The translations under genes were made by a program, and so were the position numbers. From assembly GCA_023432725.1 (NCBI GenBank), contig JAEYUH010000041.1, positions 1 through 7,728 of the forward strand: a DNA stretch of 7,728 nt. Direction: 5' to 3'. The notes under the pieces are model-generated. The model saw only the letters and a list, made by a program, of their open reading frames with translations, had not been told where the DNA came from and made no database searches. Position 1 is the first letter of the stretch. The number at the start of each line of letters is the position of its first letter. Shown here piece by piece: positions 1 through 6,143 of the stretch. Source of the stretch: Actinomycetes bacterium. Lineage in GTDB: Bacteria; Actinomycetota; Actinomycetes; Propionibacteriales; Propionibacteriaceae.

Positions 1-2914
1 TCTTGAGGACGGTGTACACGTCACCGGCCGCCTCGAGGATCTCCTGCACCTGGTCGGTGGTGACGGCGTCCACTCCGCACCCGAACGAGTTCAGCTGCAC
101 CAGGTGGAGGGACGGGTCGCGGGCGACGACCGCCGCCGCCTCGTACAGGCGGGTGTGGTAGGCCCACTGGTCGCGCACCCGGATCGGTCGGGCCAGCACC
201 GGCGCCGCCGCGTCGATCACCGAGTCCTCGGTGAAGACTCCCATTCCCAGCCCGTTGATGAGCGACGGGACGCCGTGGTTGACCTCGGGGTCGACGTGGT
301 ACGGCCGGCCGGCCAGAACTATCCCCTTCCCGCCGTGCTCGGCGAGGTAGGCCAGCCCGCGCCGCCCCTCCTCACGGATGTCGGCCTTGAAGCGGGCGTC
401 CTCGGCGAGACCGGCCTCGACCGCCGCGGCCGCCTCCTCGGGGGTCACCGCCCAGTCCGCGAACACCTCGACCAAGCGCTCGGCCAGCTTGGCCGGGTCG
501 TTGAGGTTCAGGAAGGGAGTGAGGAATCGCACGCCGGGCGCCTGCAGCCGGCGCAGGTTCTTGTCGAGCACCTGCGGGTAGAACGCCACCACCGGGCAGT
601 TGAAATGGTTGTCTGCCGGAGCTATCACCTTGGCCTCAAGCGGTACACACGGGTAGAAGATCGTGCGAATGCCCTTGTCCAGCAGCCATTCGAGGTGGCC
701 GTGGGCGAGCTTGGCCGGGTAGCAGACGTTCTCGGACGGGATCGACTCCATGCCGCGCTCGAACAGTTCGTGGCTGGACCGTCCCGAGATGGTCACCCGG
801 AACCCCAACTGGGTGAGGATCGTGAACCACAGCGGGTAGTTCTCGTACATGTTGAGCACCCGCGGGATCCCGATGTCTCCCCGGGTGGCCTTGTCCTCGG
901 TGAGCCGGCGGTAGGCGAAGGTGCGGCGGTACTTGTAGTCGTACAGGTTGGGCAGCTGCGACCTGGGCGGCACCTTCTCGGTGCTCGCACCGCGCTCGCA
1001 GCGGTTGCCGGAGACATGCCGGGTGCCGTCGGCGAAGGTCGAGATGGTGAGCTGGCAGTGGTTCTGGCACAGCCGGCAGGTGTCGAGGGCTGTGGTGACG
1101 CTGAAGCCGTCCAGCTCCTGCGGGCCGATGACCTGCGACTGCTCGCCGAGCGGCCAGTTGCGCTGCGCGGTCAGCGCCGCGCCGTAGGCGCCCATCAGCC
1201 CGGCGATGTCGGGACGTACCACCTCCGCCCCGGTGAGGAGCTCGAAGGCGCGCAGCACCGCGTCGTTGAGGAAGGTGCCGCCCTGGACCACCACCGTCTG
1301 GCCGAGCTGGGAGGCGTCCTTGAGCTTGATCACCTTGTACAGGGCGTTGCGGACCACCGAGTAGCTCAGGCCCGCCGAGATGTCGGCGGGGGTGGCGCCC
1401 TCGCGCTGCGCCTGCTTGACCGACGAGTTCATGAAGACCGTGCACCGGCTGCCGAGGTCGACCGGTGAGCGGGACGCCAGCGCGGACCGGGCGAAGGAGG
1501 CCACGTCGGTGCCCATCGTCTGGGCGAAGGTCTGCAGGAAGGAGCCGCAGCCCGAGGAACAGGCCTCGTTGACCGCTATCGAGTCGATGGCACCCGCCCG
1601 GATGCTGAGGTACTTCATGTCCTGGCCGCCGATGTCGATCACCGACGTCACCCCCGGGCTGACCCGTTCGGCGGCCCGGTAGTGCGCCATCGTCTCGACC
1701 TCGCCGTCGTCGACCCGCAGCGCCGCCCTGACCAGCCCTTCGCCGTATCCCGTGACGCAGGCCCGCGCCAGGTAGGCCCCGTCGGGCAGCTGCTGGTAGA
1801 TCTCGCGCAGGATCCGGACGGCGGCCGCGACCGGGTCGTTCGAGCCCTCGTAGTGGCTGAACACGAGCTGGTCGTCGCTGCCGAGCACCACCGCCTTGAT
1901 GGTGGTCGAGCCGGCGTCGATACCGAGGAAGAGTGGCCCCGCGGTGTCGGCCAGCCGGCCCTGGGCCACGGTCGCCCGAGCGTGGCGGGCGTCGAACTCC
2001 GCCCGTTCGGCGGCATCGGCGAAGAGCGGACGCAGCCGGTGCCTGGCCAGCGGGATGGTCACCGTCGGACGCAGCCGGCGCAGCAGGTCGTCGGGCAGCT
2101 GGGTCTCGGCGTGGCCTGTCGCCTGGGCCCCGGGACGGCGGACGCCGGCCAGCAGGGCGGCTCCGATGGCGACGTACAGCTGCGCGTTCCCGGGAGTGGT
2201 GAAGGAGGTCACCTGGCCGCCGAGGGCGCGCTCGTAGGCCTTGCGGAGTTCCGGCAGGAAGTGCAGGGGGCCGCCGAGGAAGACCAGGTTGCCCCGGATC
2301 GGATGACCGCAGGCGAGGCCGGAGATGGTCTGGGTGGCCACCGCCTGGAAGACCGACGCCGCCAGGTCGGCGTGCGCGGCACCCTGGTTGAGCAGCGGCT
2401 GCAGGTCGGACTTGGCGAACACGCCGCAGCGCGAGGCGATCGGGTAGAGGTGCTGGTACTGGGCGGCCAGGTCGTTGAGTCCCGCCGCGTCGGTGTGCAG
2501 CAGGGTGGCCATCTGGTCGATGAAGGCGCCGGTGCCGCCGGCGCAGGTGCCGTTCATCCGCTGCTCGGGCACGGGGCGGAGGTAGGTGATCTTTGCGTCC
2601 TCGCCGCCGAGCTCGATCACCACGTCCGCCTCGGGGACGAACCGCTCGATCGCCTCGGTGGCGGCGATCACCTCCTGGACGAAGTCGACCCCCAACAGCT
2701 CGGCGATGGTCAGACCTGCCGAGCCGGTGACGGCGGTGTGGAAGGGCCGGCCGGGGAAGCGCTCGGCGACCTCGCCGAGCAGGGTGCCGAGCTCGCCGCG
2801 CACGTCGGCATTGTGCCGGCGGTAGGCGCTGTGGACGAGCTCGCCGTCGTCGATGACGACCGCCTTCACCGTGGTGGACCCGATGTCGAGCCCCAGCGAA
2901 GCCACCTCCGCCAT
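1..2914 (-). CDS. Giant 2-hydroxyacyl-CoA dehydratase-type activase (tandem BcrAD/BadFG ATPase domains plus DUF2229), C-terminus outside window
   Basis: An uninterrupted frame of 971 codons starts at ATG 2914, with AGGAGG five bases upstream. Two ASKHA ATPase domains are visible. Domain 1 (about 5-255) has phosphate loop LGLDIGSTTVKAVV (7-20), ELGGEDAK (101-108), and cluster cysteines C124 in NGTCAGGTGAF and C163 in SRCGVFAKSD. Domain 2 (about 328-590) has FLGIDAGSTTIKAVV (329-343), IDIGGQDMK, C452 in NEACSSGCGSF and C491 in SRCTVFMNSS. The 39-residue cysteine spacing in both matches HgdC, where two such cysteines bind the [4Fe-4S] cluster bridging a dimer. C613, C616, C620 and C639 form a second metal-site candidate. 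From about 655 comes a DUF2229-like region with C731, C756, C773, AGRPYHVDPEVNHG (867-880) and NSFGCGVDAVTTDQ (942-955). Family members are usually about 1400-1500 residues, so roughly a third is missing. Known activases use ATP hydrolysis to drive low-potential electron transfer to a dehydratase. Here the substrate is unknown; activase and acceptor are probably fused. Confidence 0.95.
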   Translation of the reverse strand, partial: MAEVASLGLDIGSTTVKAVVIDDGELVHSAYRRHNADVRGELGTLLGEVAERFPGRPFHTAVTGSAGLTIAELLGVDFVQEVIAATEAIERFVPEADVVIELGGEDAKITYLRPVPEQRMNGTCAGGTGAFIDQMATLLHTDAAGLNDLAAQYQHLYPIASRCGVFAKSDLQPLLNQGAAHADLAASVFQAVATQTISGLACGHPIRGNLVFLGGPLHFLPELRKAYERALGGQVTSFTTPGNAQLYVAIGAALLAGVRRPGAQATGHAETQLPDDLLRRLRPTVTIPLARHRLRPLFADAAERAEFDARHARATVAQGRLADTAGPLFLGIDAGSTTIKAVVLGSDDQLVFSHYEGSNDPVAAAVRILREIYQQLPDGAYLARACVTGYGEGLVRAALRVDDGEVETMAHYRAAERVSPGVTSVIDIGGQDMKYLSIRAGAIDSIAVNEACSSGCGSFLQTFAQTMGTDVASFARSALASRSPVDLGSRCTVFMNSSVKQAQREGATPADISAGLSYSVVRNALYKVIKLKDASQLGQTVVVQGGTFLNDAVLRAFELLTGAEVVRPDIAGLMGAYGAALTAQRNWPLGEQSQVIGPQELDGFSVTTALDTCRLCQNHCQLTISTFADGTRHVSGNRCERGASTEKVPPRSQLPNLYDYKYRRTFAYRRLTEDKATRGDIGIPRVLNMYENYPLWFTILTQLGFRVTISGRSSHELFERGMESIPSENVCYPAKLAHGHLEWLLDKGIRTIFYPCVPLEAKVIAPADNHFNCPVVAFYPQVLDKNLRRLQAPGVRFLTPFLNLNDPAKLAERLVEVFADWAVTPEEAAAAVEAGLAEDARFKADIREEGRRGLAYLAEHGGKGIVLAGRPYHVDPEVNHGVPSLINGLGMGVFTEDSVIDAAAPVLARPIRVRDQWAYHTRLYEAAAVVARDPSLHLVQLNSFGCGVDAVTTDQVQEILEAAGDVYTVLK

Positions 2915-2919
2915 GCACT

Positions 2920-2950
2920 CCTCCTGAATCCGCCGGCACCGGTCAGGTTA
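2920..2950 (-). promoter_or_regulatory. Candidate promoter and Shine-Dalgarno of the activase gene
   Basis: AGGAGG (2925-2920, minus strand) lies five bases before ATG 2914 and fixes that start. Further upstream, TAACCT (2950-2945) fits the actinobacterial TAnnnT -10 pattern and would give a leader of about 23 bases. No good -35 hexamer lies at 16-18 bases; the nearest TTG (TTGAGT) is 22 bases away. The ribosome-binding site is secure, while the -10 call is tentative. Confidence 0.4.
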
Positions 2951-3027
2951 GCGGCCCACTACGCCTTGTAGTACTCAACCTCGGGATCCGGTCCGCCGCC
3001 GGCTGCCCGCCGGGCCGCGTCCGGCGC

Positions 3028-3071
3028 TTGCCGGGCGTGCGGTGCACGTCTAGCGTGGCGAAACGAGGAGG
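3028..3071 (+). promoter_or_regulatory. Promoter and ribosome-binding site of the small membrane-protein gene
   Basis: TTGCCG (3028-3033) and TAGCGT (3051-3056) are separated by exactly 17 bases, a standard housekeeping sigma-factor arrangement with a TAnnnT -10 box. Transcription would start near 3063. GAGGAGG (3065-3071) then precedes ATG 3077 by five bases. The resulting leader is only about 14 bases, so regulation would have to act on the promoter rather than on a structured leader. Confidence 0.55.
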
Positions 3072-3076
3072 TCGCC

Positions 3077-3532
3077 ATGGAGTATCTGCTGCTGGCGCTG
3101 GCCGCCGGTGCGATGGGCGTCGGCTGGTGGTGGCTGGGGAGGCGTCGCAAGGAGCTGCTGGGCGGCTCCGATGACCCGGCCTCGCTGATCCCGCCCGCCG
3201 ACCCCGGGCCCCCCGAGGTGTTCACAAGGGAGTCGCTGGTGAGTCGGGAGCGGCGATTCGACCCGGCCGCCTGGGACGACGGCCCGGGCGGCGACACCGC
3301 CGGGCCCGGCGACCCCGACGACCTGCCCACCCGGTTCGACAGGTCCTATCTCGAGCGCACCAGCCGGAAGCCGCCGGCCCCGACGCCTGCAGCCGACCCC
3401 GTGCCCGATCCCACCTCGACCGCGACGCCGATGGTCGCTGCCGACGACGACCAGCCGGAGTACTTCGACAGGGAGTTCCTGGAGCGCAAGCAGCGCGAGC
3501 GACACCAGCCGCCGCCCGAACCGGACGCCTGA
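3077..3532 (+). CDS. Uncharacterised small single-pass membrane protein with a triplicated F-(D/T)-R-x-x-L motif
   Basis: This 151-residue protein belongs to no family I recognise. The ATG at 3077 is chosen for its ideal GAGGAGG five bases upstream and because the membrane helix follows at once. Residues 3-20 form one hydrophobic helix ending in WWWL, followed by GRRRK (21-25). By the positive-inside rule the remaining 125 residues should be cytoplasmic. That tail is rich in Pro, Asp and Ala and probably disordered. It carries three spaced copies of a charged, aromatic motif: VFTRESLVSR (48-57), RFDRSYLERT (86-95) and YFDREFLERK (129-138). The conserved pattern suggests a docking motif for a soluble partner, with the protein acting as a membrane tether; this is inference. 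It is transcribed divergently from the activase gene and converges on the beta-propeller gene, so neither neighbour is an operon partner. ORFs on the opposite strand here are shadows. Confidence 0.8.
   Translation: MEYLLLALAAGAMGVGWWWLGRRRKELLGGSDDPASLIPPADPGPPEVFTRESLVSRERRFDPAAWDDGPGGDTAGPGDPDDLPTRFDRSYLERTSRKPPAPTPAADPVPDPTSTATPMVAADDDQPEYFDREFLERKQRERHQPPPEPDA
3218..3490 (+). repeat. Three degenerate copies of a 10-residue coding motif
   Basis: Within the small membrane-protein gene, codons 48-57 (3218-3247), 86-95 (3332-3361) and 129-138 (3461-3490) encode VFTRESLVSR, RFDRSYLERT and YFDREFLERK. Phe, Arg and Leu hold the same positions in all three (F-x-R-x-x-L), with Asp/Thr after Phe and mostly Glu before the last basic residue. 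Spacing is 38 and 43 residues, with low-complexity sequence between. The repetition is in the protein and not obvious in the DNA, which argues for selection rather than recent duplication. Confidence 0.6.
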
Positions 3533-3533
3533 C

Positions 3534-4520
3534 TCAAGCCACGCTCAGGGCGACCACCGTATTGCCCTCGGGATCGGCCAGATAGGCGATCCTGCTGTCC
3601 GGGTCGACCCGGACGGCGGTCGCGGTGCCGGTGCGGACGAGCCGGCGCATCGCCGCGGTGTCCAGGTCCCATTCCGCCAGTCCCTGATCGGATCCCACCA
3701 GGTAGAGCCGACCGCGGGCGCCGTCCACAGCCAGGCCGGTGGCGCCGGGGTCGCCGAAGCCGGTGCTCGTCACGTCGCCGGCACGCGGGTCGAAGACACC
3801 GACCCCGCCGCTGGCGTCCAGTACCCAGACCTCGTGGGTGAGCGCGTCGACGGCGAGGTCGGCCGCCCCCTCGACGGTGATCCGCGCCACCCGCTCACCG
3901 GTGGAGGTGTCGTAGGTCTCCACCGCGTCCCTGACCGCGACGTAGAGGCGCTCCCGCTCGGTGTCGAGGGCGAGCGCCGCCGGCCGCTTGCCGACCCGCC
4001 AGGTGGAGAGCCGGTCGCCCGTGGCGACATCGACCAGGTGGACGCGGGCGCCGGCGCGGTCGGCGACGTAGACCAGCCCTGACGGGGCCGCGGCGATCCC
4101 CGCGGGCCGCCCCGGCACGGCGAGGCTGGCGATCTCCACCCCACTGGTGAGGTCGACCACCGACACGTCGCCGCCGTCGTAGTTGGCGGTGTAGCCCAGC
4201 CCGGCATCGGCATCGAGCGCTACCGCCACCGGTCGCTGCCCCACCCGGATGGAGCCCGTCATCAGCGGCGGATCGAGTTCCGGCGGTGTGGACTGCGTCG
4301 GCGTCCCGGACGGGGTCGGAGACGGCGCGGGCGACTCCGAAGGCGGCAGGGAGGTGGACGGAGTGGGAGCCGGCGGGGCCGGGTCAGGGGCGAGGACGGC
4401 GGCCAGCCCGAGCCCGAGCAGGGCGATCGCCAACACCACCCCGGCGCTGCGCAGCAGGCGAACGGAGCGGGGGGACGGGCCCGTCCCGCCGGCGGGCGGG
4501 CTCACGCGTCCGCCCGACAC
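3534..4520 (-). CDS. Membrane-anchored extracellular YVTN/WD-like beta-propeller protein
   Basis: The protein has 328 residues if it starts at GTG 4520, or 323 from GTG 4505. Neither has a convincing Shine-Dalgarno, and no ATG lies in frame nearby. Residues 20-44 form a basic-then-hydrophobic segment (RLLRSAGVVLAIALLGLGLA) with no lipobox cysteine, so it is probably a signal anchor. Residues 45-85 form a Pro/Ser/Thr linker of the kind that spans the cell wall. From residue 92 to the end run six repeats of 40-42 residues, starting near 92, 134, 175, 215, 255 and 296, each with a (V/G)xRPxxxAxD-like strand, an aromatic strand such as LYVA, and a VDxxTG turn. That is the YVTN/NHL/WD beta-propeller pattern: a ligand- or protein-binding scaffold with no catalytic residues I can identify. 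It lies 89 bases downstream of the MFS gene on the same strand, so co-transcription is plausible. Its stop is one base from that of the facing gene. Confidence 0.85.
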   Translation of the reverse strand: MSGGRVSPPAGGTGPSPRSVRLLRSAGVVLAIALLGLGLAAVLAPDPAPPAPTPSTSLPPSESPAPSPTPSGTPTQSTPPELDPPLMTGSIRVGQRPVAVALDADAGLGYTANYDGGDVSVVDLTSGVEIASLAVPGRPAGIAAAPSGLVYVADRAGARVHLVDVATGDRLSTWRVGKRPAALALDTERERLYVAVRDAVETYDTSTGERVARITVEGAADLAVDALTHEVWVLDASGGVGVFDPRAGDVTSTGFGDPGATGLAVDGARGRLYLVGSDQGLAEWDLDTAAMRRLVRTGTATAVRVDPDSRIAYLADPEGNTVVALSVA

Positions 4521-4559
4521 GCCGCCGGCCGGTCCGCCCTGGTCTTCCCCACGTCCGTG

Positions 4560-4565
4560 ATCGTA
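4560..4565 (-). promoter_or_regulatory. Possible -10 box for the beta-propeller gene
   Basis: TACGAT (4565-4560, minus strand) lies in the 89-base gap behind the MFS gene and would start a leader of about 33 bases before GTG 4520. No -35-like hexamer stands 16-18 bases upstream. It could provide separate expression of the propeller gene, or the gene may depend on readthrough from the MFS promoter. No terminator-like hairpin was found in the gap. Confidence 0.25.
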
Positions 4566-4609
4566 CTGGCGCCGCGTCCGCTCCGCGGCCGGACGGCGCG
4601 CGGGTGGCG

Positions 4610-5974
4610 TCAGCTCGCGGCCGGGTTGGCGATCGCGATCGGGTACTCCTCGGCACGCGAGACGATGCGCACCGGGCGGCGCAGCGAAAGGTCGAAGGCG
4701 AGCCGCAGGCCGCCCTGGCGGGCCAGCACTATCGCCGCCACCGCCGTGACCGCCAGCATGCCGACGCCGGCCACCACGAACCCTGCCGCCGAGCCCCACA
4801 GCTGGGCCACCCAGCCCAGCAGGTTGCCGCCGATCGCCTGGCCGCCCAGTCCGACCATGAGGTACAGCGACATCACCCGGCCGCGGATCGACAGGTCGCT
4901 GGACAGCTGGGTCATGGTCTCCGCACCGGTGCCGACCAGGACGCGGGCGCTGGCCAGCGCGACCAGCGCGGCGAGGAAGCCGCCGTAGAACGGCGCCAGC
5001 CCTGCCAGTGCCATGAGTGCGCCGAACACCGCGCCGGTCGCGACCACCGTCCGCAACCGCAGCGTGCGGCGGCGGGCCGAGAGGATCGCGCCGATCAGGG
5101 CGCCGGAGGCCGCGAGCGAGCTGTACAGCCCGTAGCCGGTGGCGTCCGTGCCGTAGGTGACCTTCGCCGAGGCCGCCAGCAGCACAGGCAGGTTGAGCCC
5201 GAAGACCGCGATCGCGCCCATCAGGATGATCGACCACAAGATCGCGGGCCGTTCCACCACGTAGCGGGCGGCCTCCCGGATCTGCCCCTTGCCCGGGGGT
5301 ACCCGCGGCGAGCGGTGGAGTTCGGCCGGTCGCATCGCTACCAGCGCGCCGAGCGCGATCAGGCCGGTGGCCGCGTTCACCGCGATGGACGGCCCGGAGC
5401 CGATGGTCGCGATCAGGGCCCCGGAGATCATCGGTCCGACCAGCCCACCCAGGTGGAAGACCGAGGCGTTGAGGCTGATCGCGCCCTTCACCCGGTCGGG
5501 GCCCACCATCTCGCTGAGGAAGGCGGAGCGGCTCGGGGAGTCGAAGGCCATCGTCACGCCGAGGAAGGCGGCGGCGGCCAGCACGTGCCAGACCTGCGCG
5601 CGTCCGGTGATCACGAGGACCGCGAGGGCGGCGTTCACGGCCGCGCCGATGGTCTGGGTGGCCATCAGGATGTGGCGCCGGGAGAGCCGGTCGGAGATCA
5701 CCCCCGCCCACGGTGTGAGGAACAGCGCAGGGGCGAACTGCAGGCTCACCGCGAGCCCGACCAGCGCCACGTTGCCGGTGAGCTCGAGCACGAGCCAGTC
5801 GATAGCCACTCGCTGCATCCACCCGCCGGTGGTGGCGAAGATCGCGGCGATGAAGTACAGCCGGTAGTTGAACGACTCCAGCGCCGCGAAGGCCCCCTGG
5901 GGACGCGGGCGTGCGGCTGCCGTGGAAAGCGAGCCGATGGGTTGGGTGACGGACGAATCGTCGCGGGCGCGCAT
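4610..5974 (-). CDS. MFS exporter of the EntS-like MFS_3 family
   Basis: The 454-residue product matches the length of 12-helix major facilitator transporters. ATG 5974 is preceded by GGAGG ten bases upstream. After a hydrophilic N-terminus (1-33), alternating hydrophobic segments run from about 36 to 420. Signature motif A, GVISDRLSRR, sits at 91-100 in the loop between helices 2 and 3. DSPSRSAFLSEMV (145-157) matches the DxPxRxAFxxE(L/M)V block typical of the MFS_3 group, which includes the enterobactin exporter EntS and many actinobacterial drug-efflux proteins. A central cytoplasmic loop falls near 215-245 and a basic stretch (SARRRTLRLRT, 299-309) gives the mirrored motif of the second half. 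The likely role is proton-driven export of a small hydrophobic compound, possibly a siderophore or antimicrobial. The substrate cannot be read from sequence, and no siderophore synthesis genes are nearby. A dyad in its promoter suggests control by a local repressor that is not encoded in the window. Confidence 0.92.
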   Translation of the reverse strand: MRARDDSSVTQPIGSLSTAAARPRPQGAFAALESFNYRLYFIAAIFATTGGWMQRVAIDWLVLELTGNVALVGLAVSLQFAPALFLTPWAGVISDRLSRRHILMATQTIGAAVNAALAVLVITGRAQVWHVLAAAAFLGVTMAFDSPSRSAFLSEMVGPDRVKGAISLNASVFHLGGLVGPMISGALIATIGSGPSIAVNAATGLIALGALVAMRPAELHRSPRVPPGKGQIREAARYVVERPAILWSIILMGAIAVFGLNLPVLLAASAKVTYGTDATGYGLYSSLAASGALIGAILSARRRTLRLRTVVATGAVFGALMALAGLAPFYGGFLAALVALASARVLVGTGAETMTQLSSDLSIRGRVMSLYLMVGLGGQAIGGNLLGWVAQLWGSAAGFVVAGVGMLAVTAVAAIVLARQGGLRLAFDLSLRRPVRIVSRAEEYPIAIANPAAS

Positions 5975-5990
5975 GGGCGCGGAACCTCCG

Positions 5991-6024
5991 AGAATGGCTA
6001 GAGACCCATTCTGTCACGTTTCAA
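5991..6024 (-). promoter_or_regulatory. Promoter region of the MFS gene with a 7-bp operator-like dyad
   Basis: AGAATGG (5991-5997) and CCATTCT (6006-6012) form a perfect 7-bp inverted repeat with an eight-base spacer. On the minus strand, TGACAGAAT (6016-6008) reads as an extended -10 box, so transcription would begin near 6001, inside the dyad, leaving a 27-base leader with the full GGAGG. A second reading uses TTGAAA (6024-6019) as -35 and TAGCCA (6000-5995) as -10 at 18 bases, but that would start within the Shine-Dalgarno and is less likely. Either way the dyad overlaps core promoter elements, where a TetR- or MarR-type repressor would block transcription. Confidence 0.4.
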
Positions 6025-6074
6025 GAGGGGTTCTGACCGCCCCGAGGGCCGTGCTCGCGTCCCACGTCCCGTCC

Positions 6075-6122
6075 CCGCCTTCGGTGTGACTTCTCCTTCC
6101 GACTACGGGAGGAGAACTCACA
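6075..6122 (+). repeat. 48-bp hairpin-forming direct repeat, copy 1
   Basis: This unit matches the copy at 7151-7198 at 41 of 48 positions without gaps and in the same orientation. It has a 10-base head, CCGCCTTCGG, itself able to fold as CCG-CCTT-CGG, then a 16-bp stem (6085-6100 with 6107-6122) closed by loop GACTAC. Read as plus-strand RNA or single-stranded DNA, the stem has one C-C mismatch and one G-T wobble. It starts 22 bases beyond the stop codon of the AbiEi/nuclease gene and about 100 bases before the MFS start. It could be a REP-like element, or serve as a terminator lacking a T-run for the AbiEi/nuclease gene. Confidence 0.8.
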
Positions 6123-6143
6123 GCGAGGGGGACGATCCCGGGA

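Noticed and set aside
636..2939. A 767-codon minus-strand frame over the activase gene.
   Set aside because: It is the +1-shifted shadow of the activase frame, with compositionally biased sequence and no domain. The true frame starts at ATG 2914 with AGGAGG and has all the motifs.
1682..2971. A 429-codon plus-strand frame antisense to the activase gene; similar frames lie at 104-1468, 4286-6001 and 6255-7226.
   Set aside because: Long antisense frames are expected in DNA this GC-rich. These lack ribosome sites, hydrophobic patterning and recognisable motifs, and they overlap well-supported genes.
2959..3330. A minus-strand frame ending in PDPEVEYYKA that looked like a possible remnant gene C-terminus.
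   Set aside because: Most of it is antisense to the small membrane-protein gene and low in complexity. Only a few terminal residues look protein-like, and there is no start signal.
3534..6017. An 827-codon minus-strand frame that could suggest one large fused protein.
   Set aside because: Its first part runs through the MFS gene in the wrong frame, giving Arg/Gly/Pro-rich sequence without domains. Only the last 328 residues are protein-like (anchor, linker, propeller).
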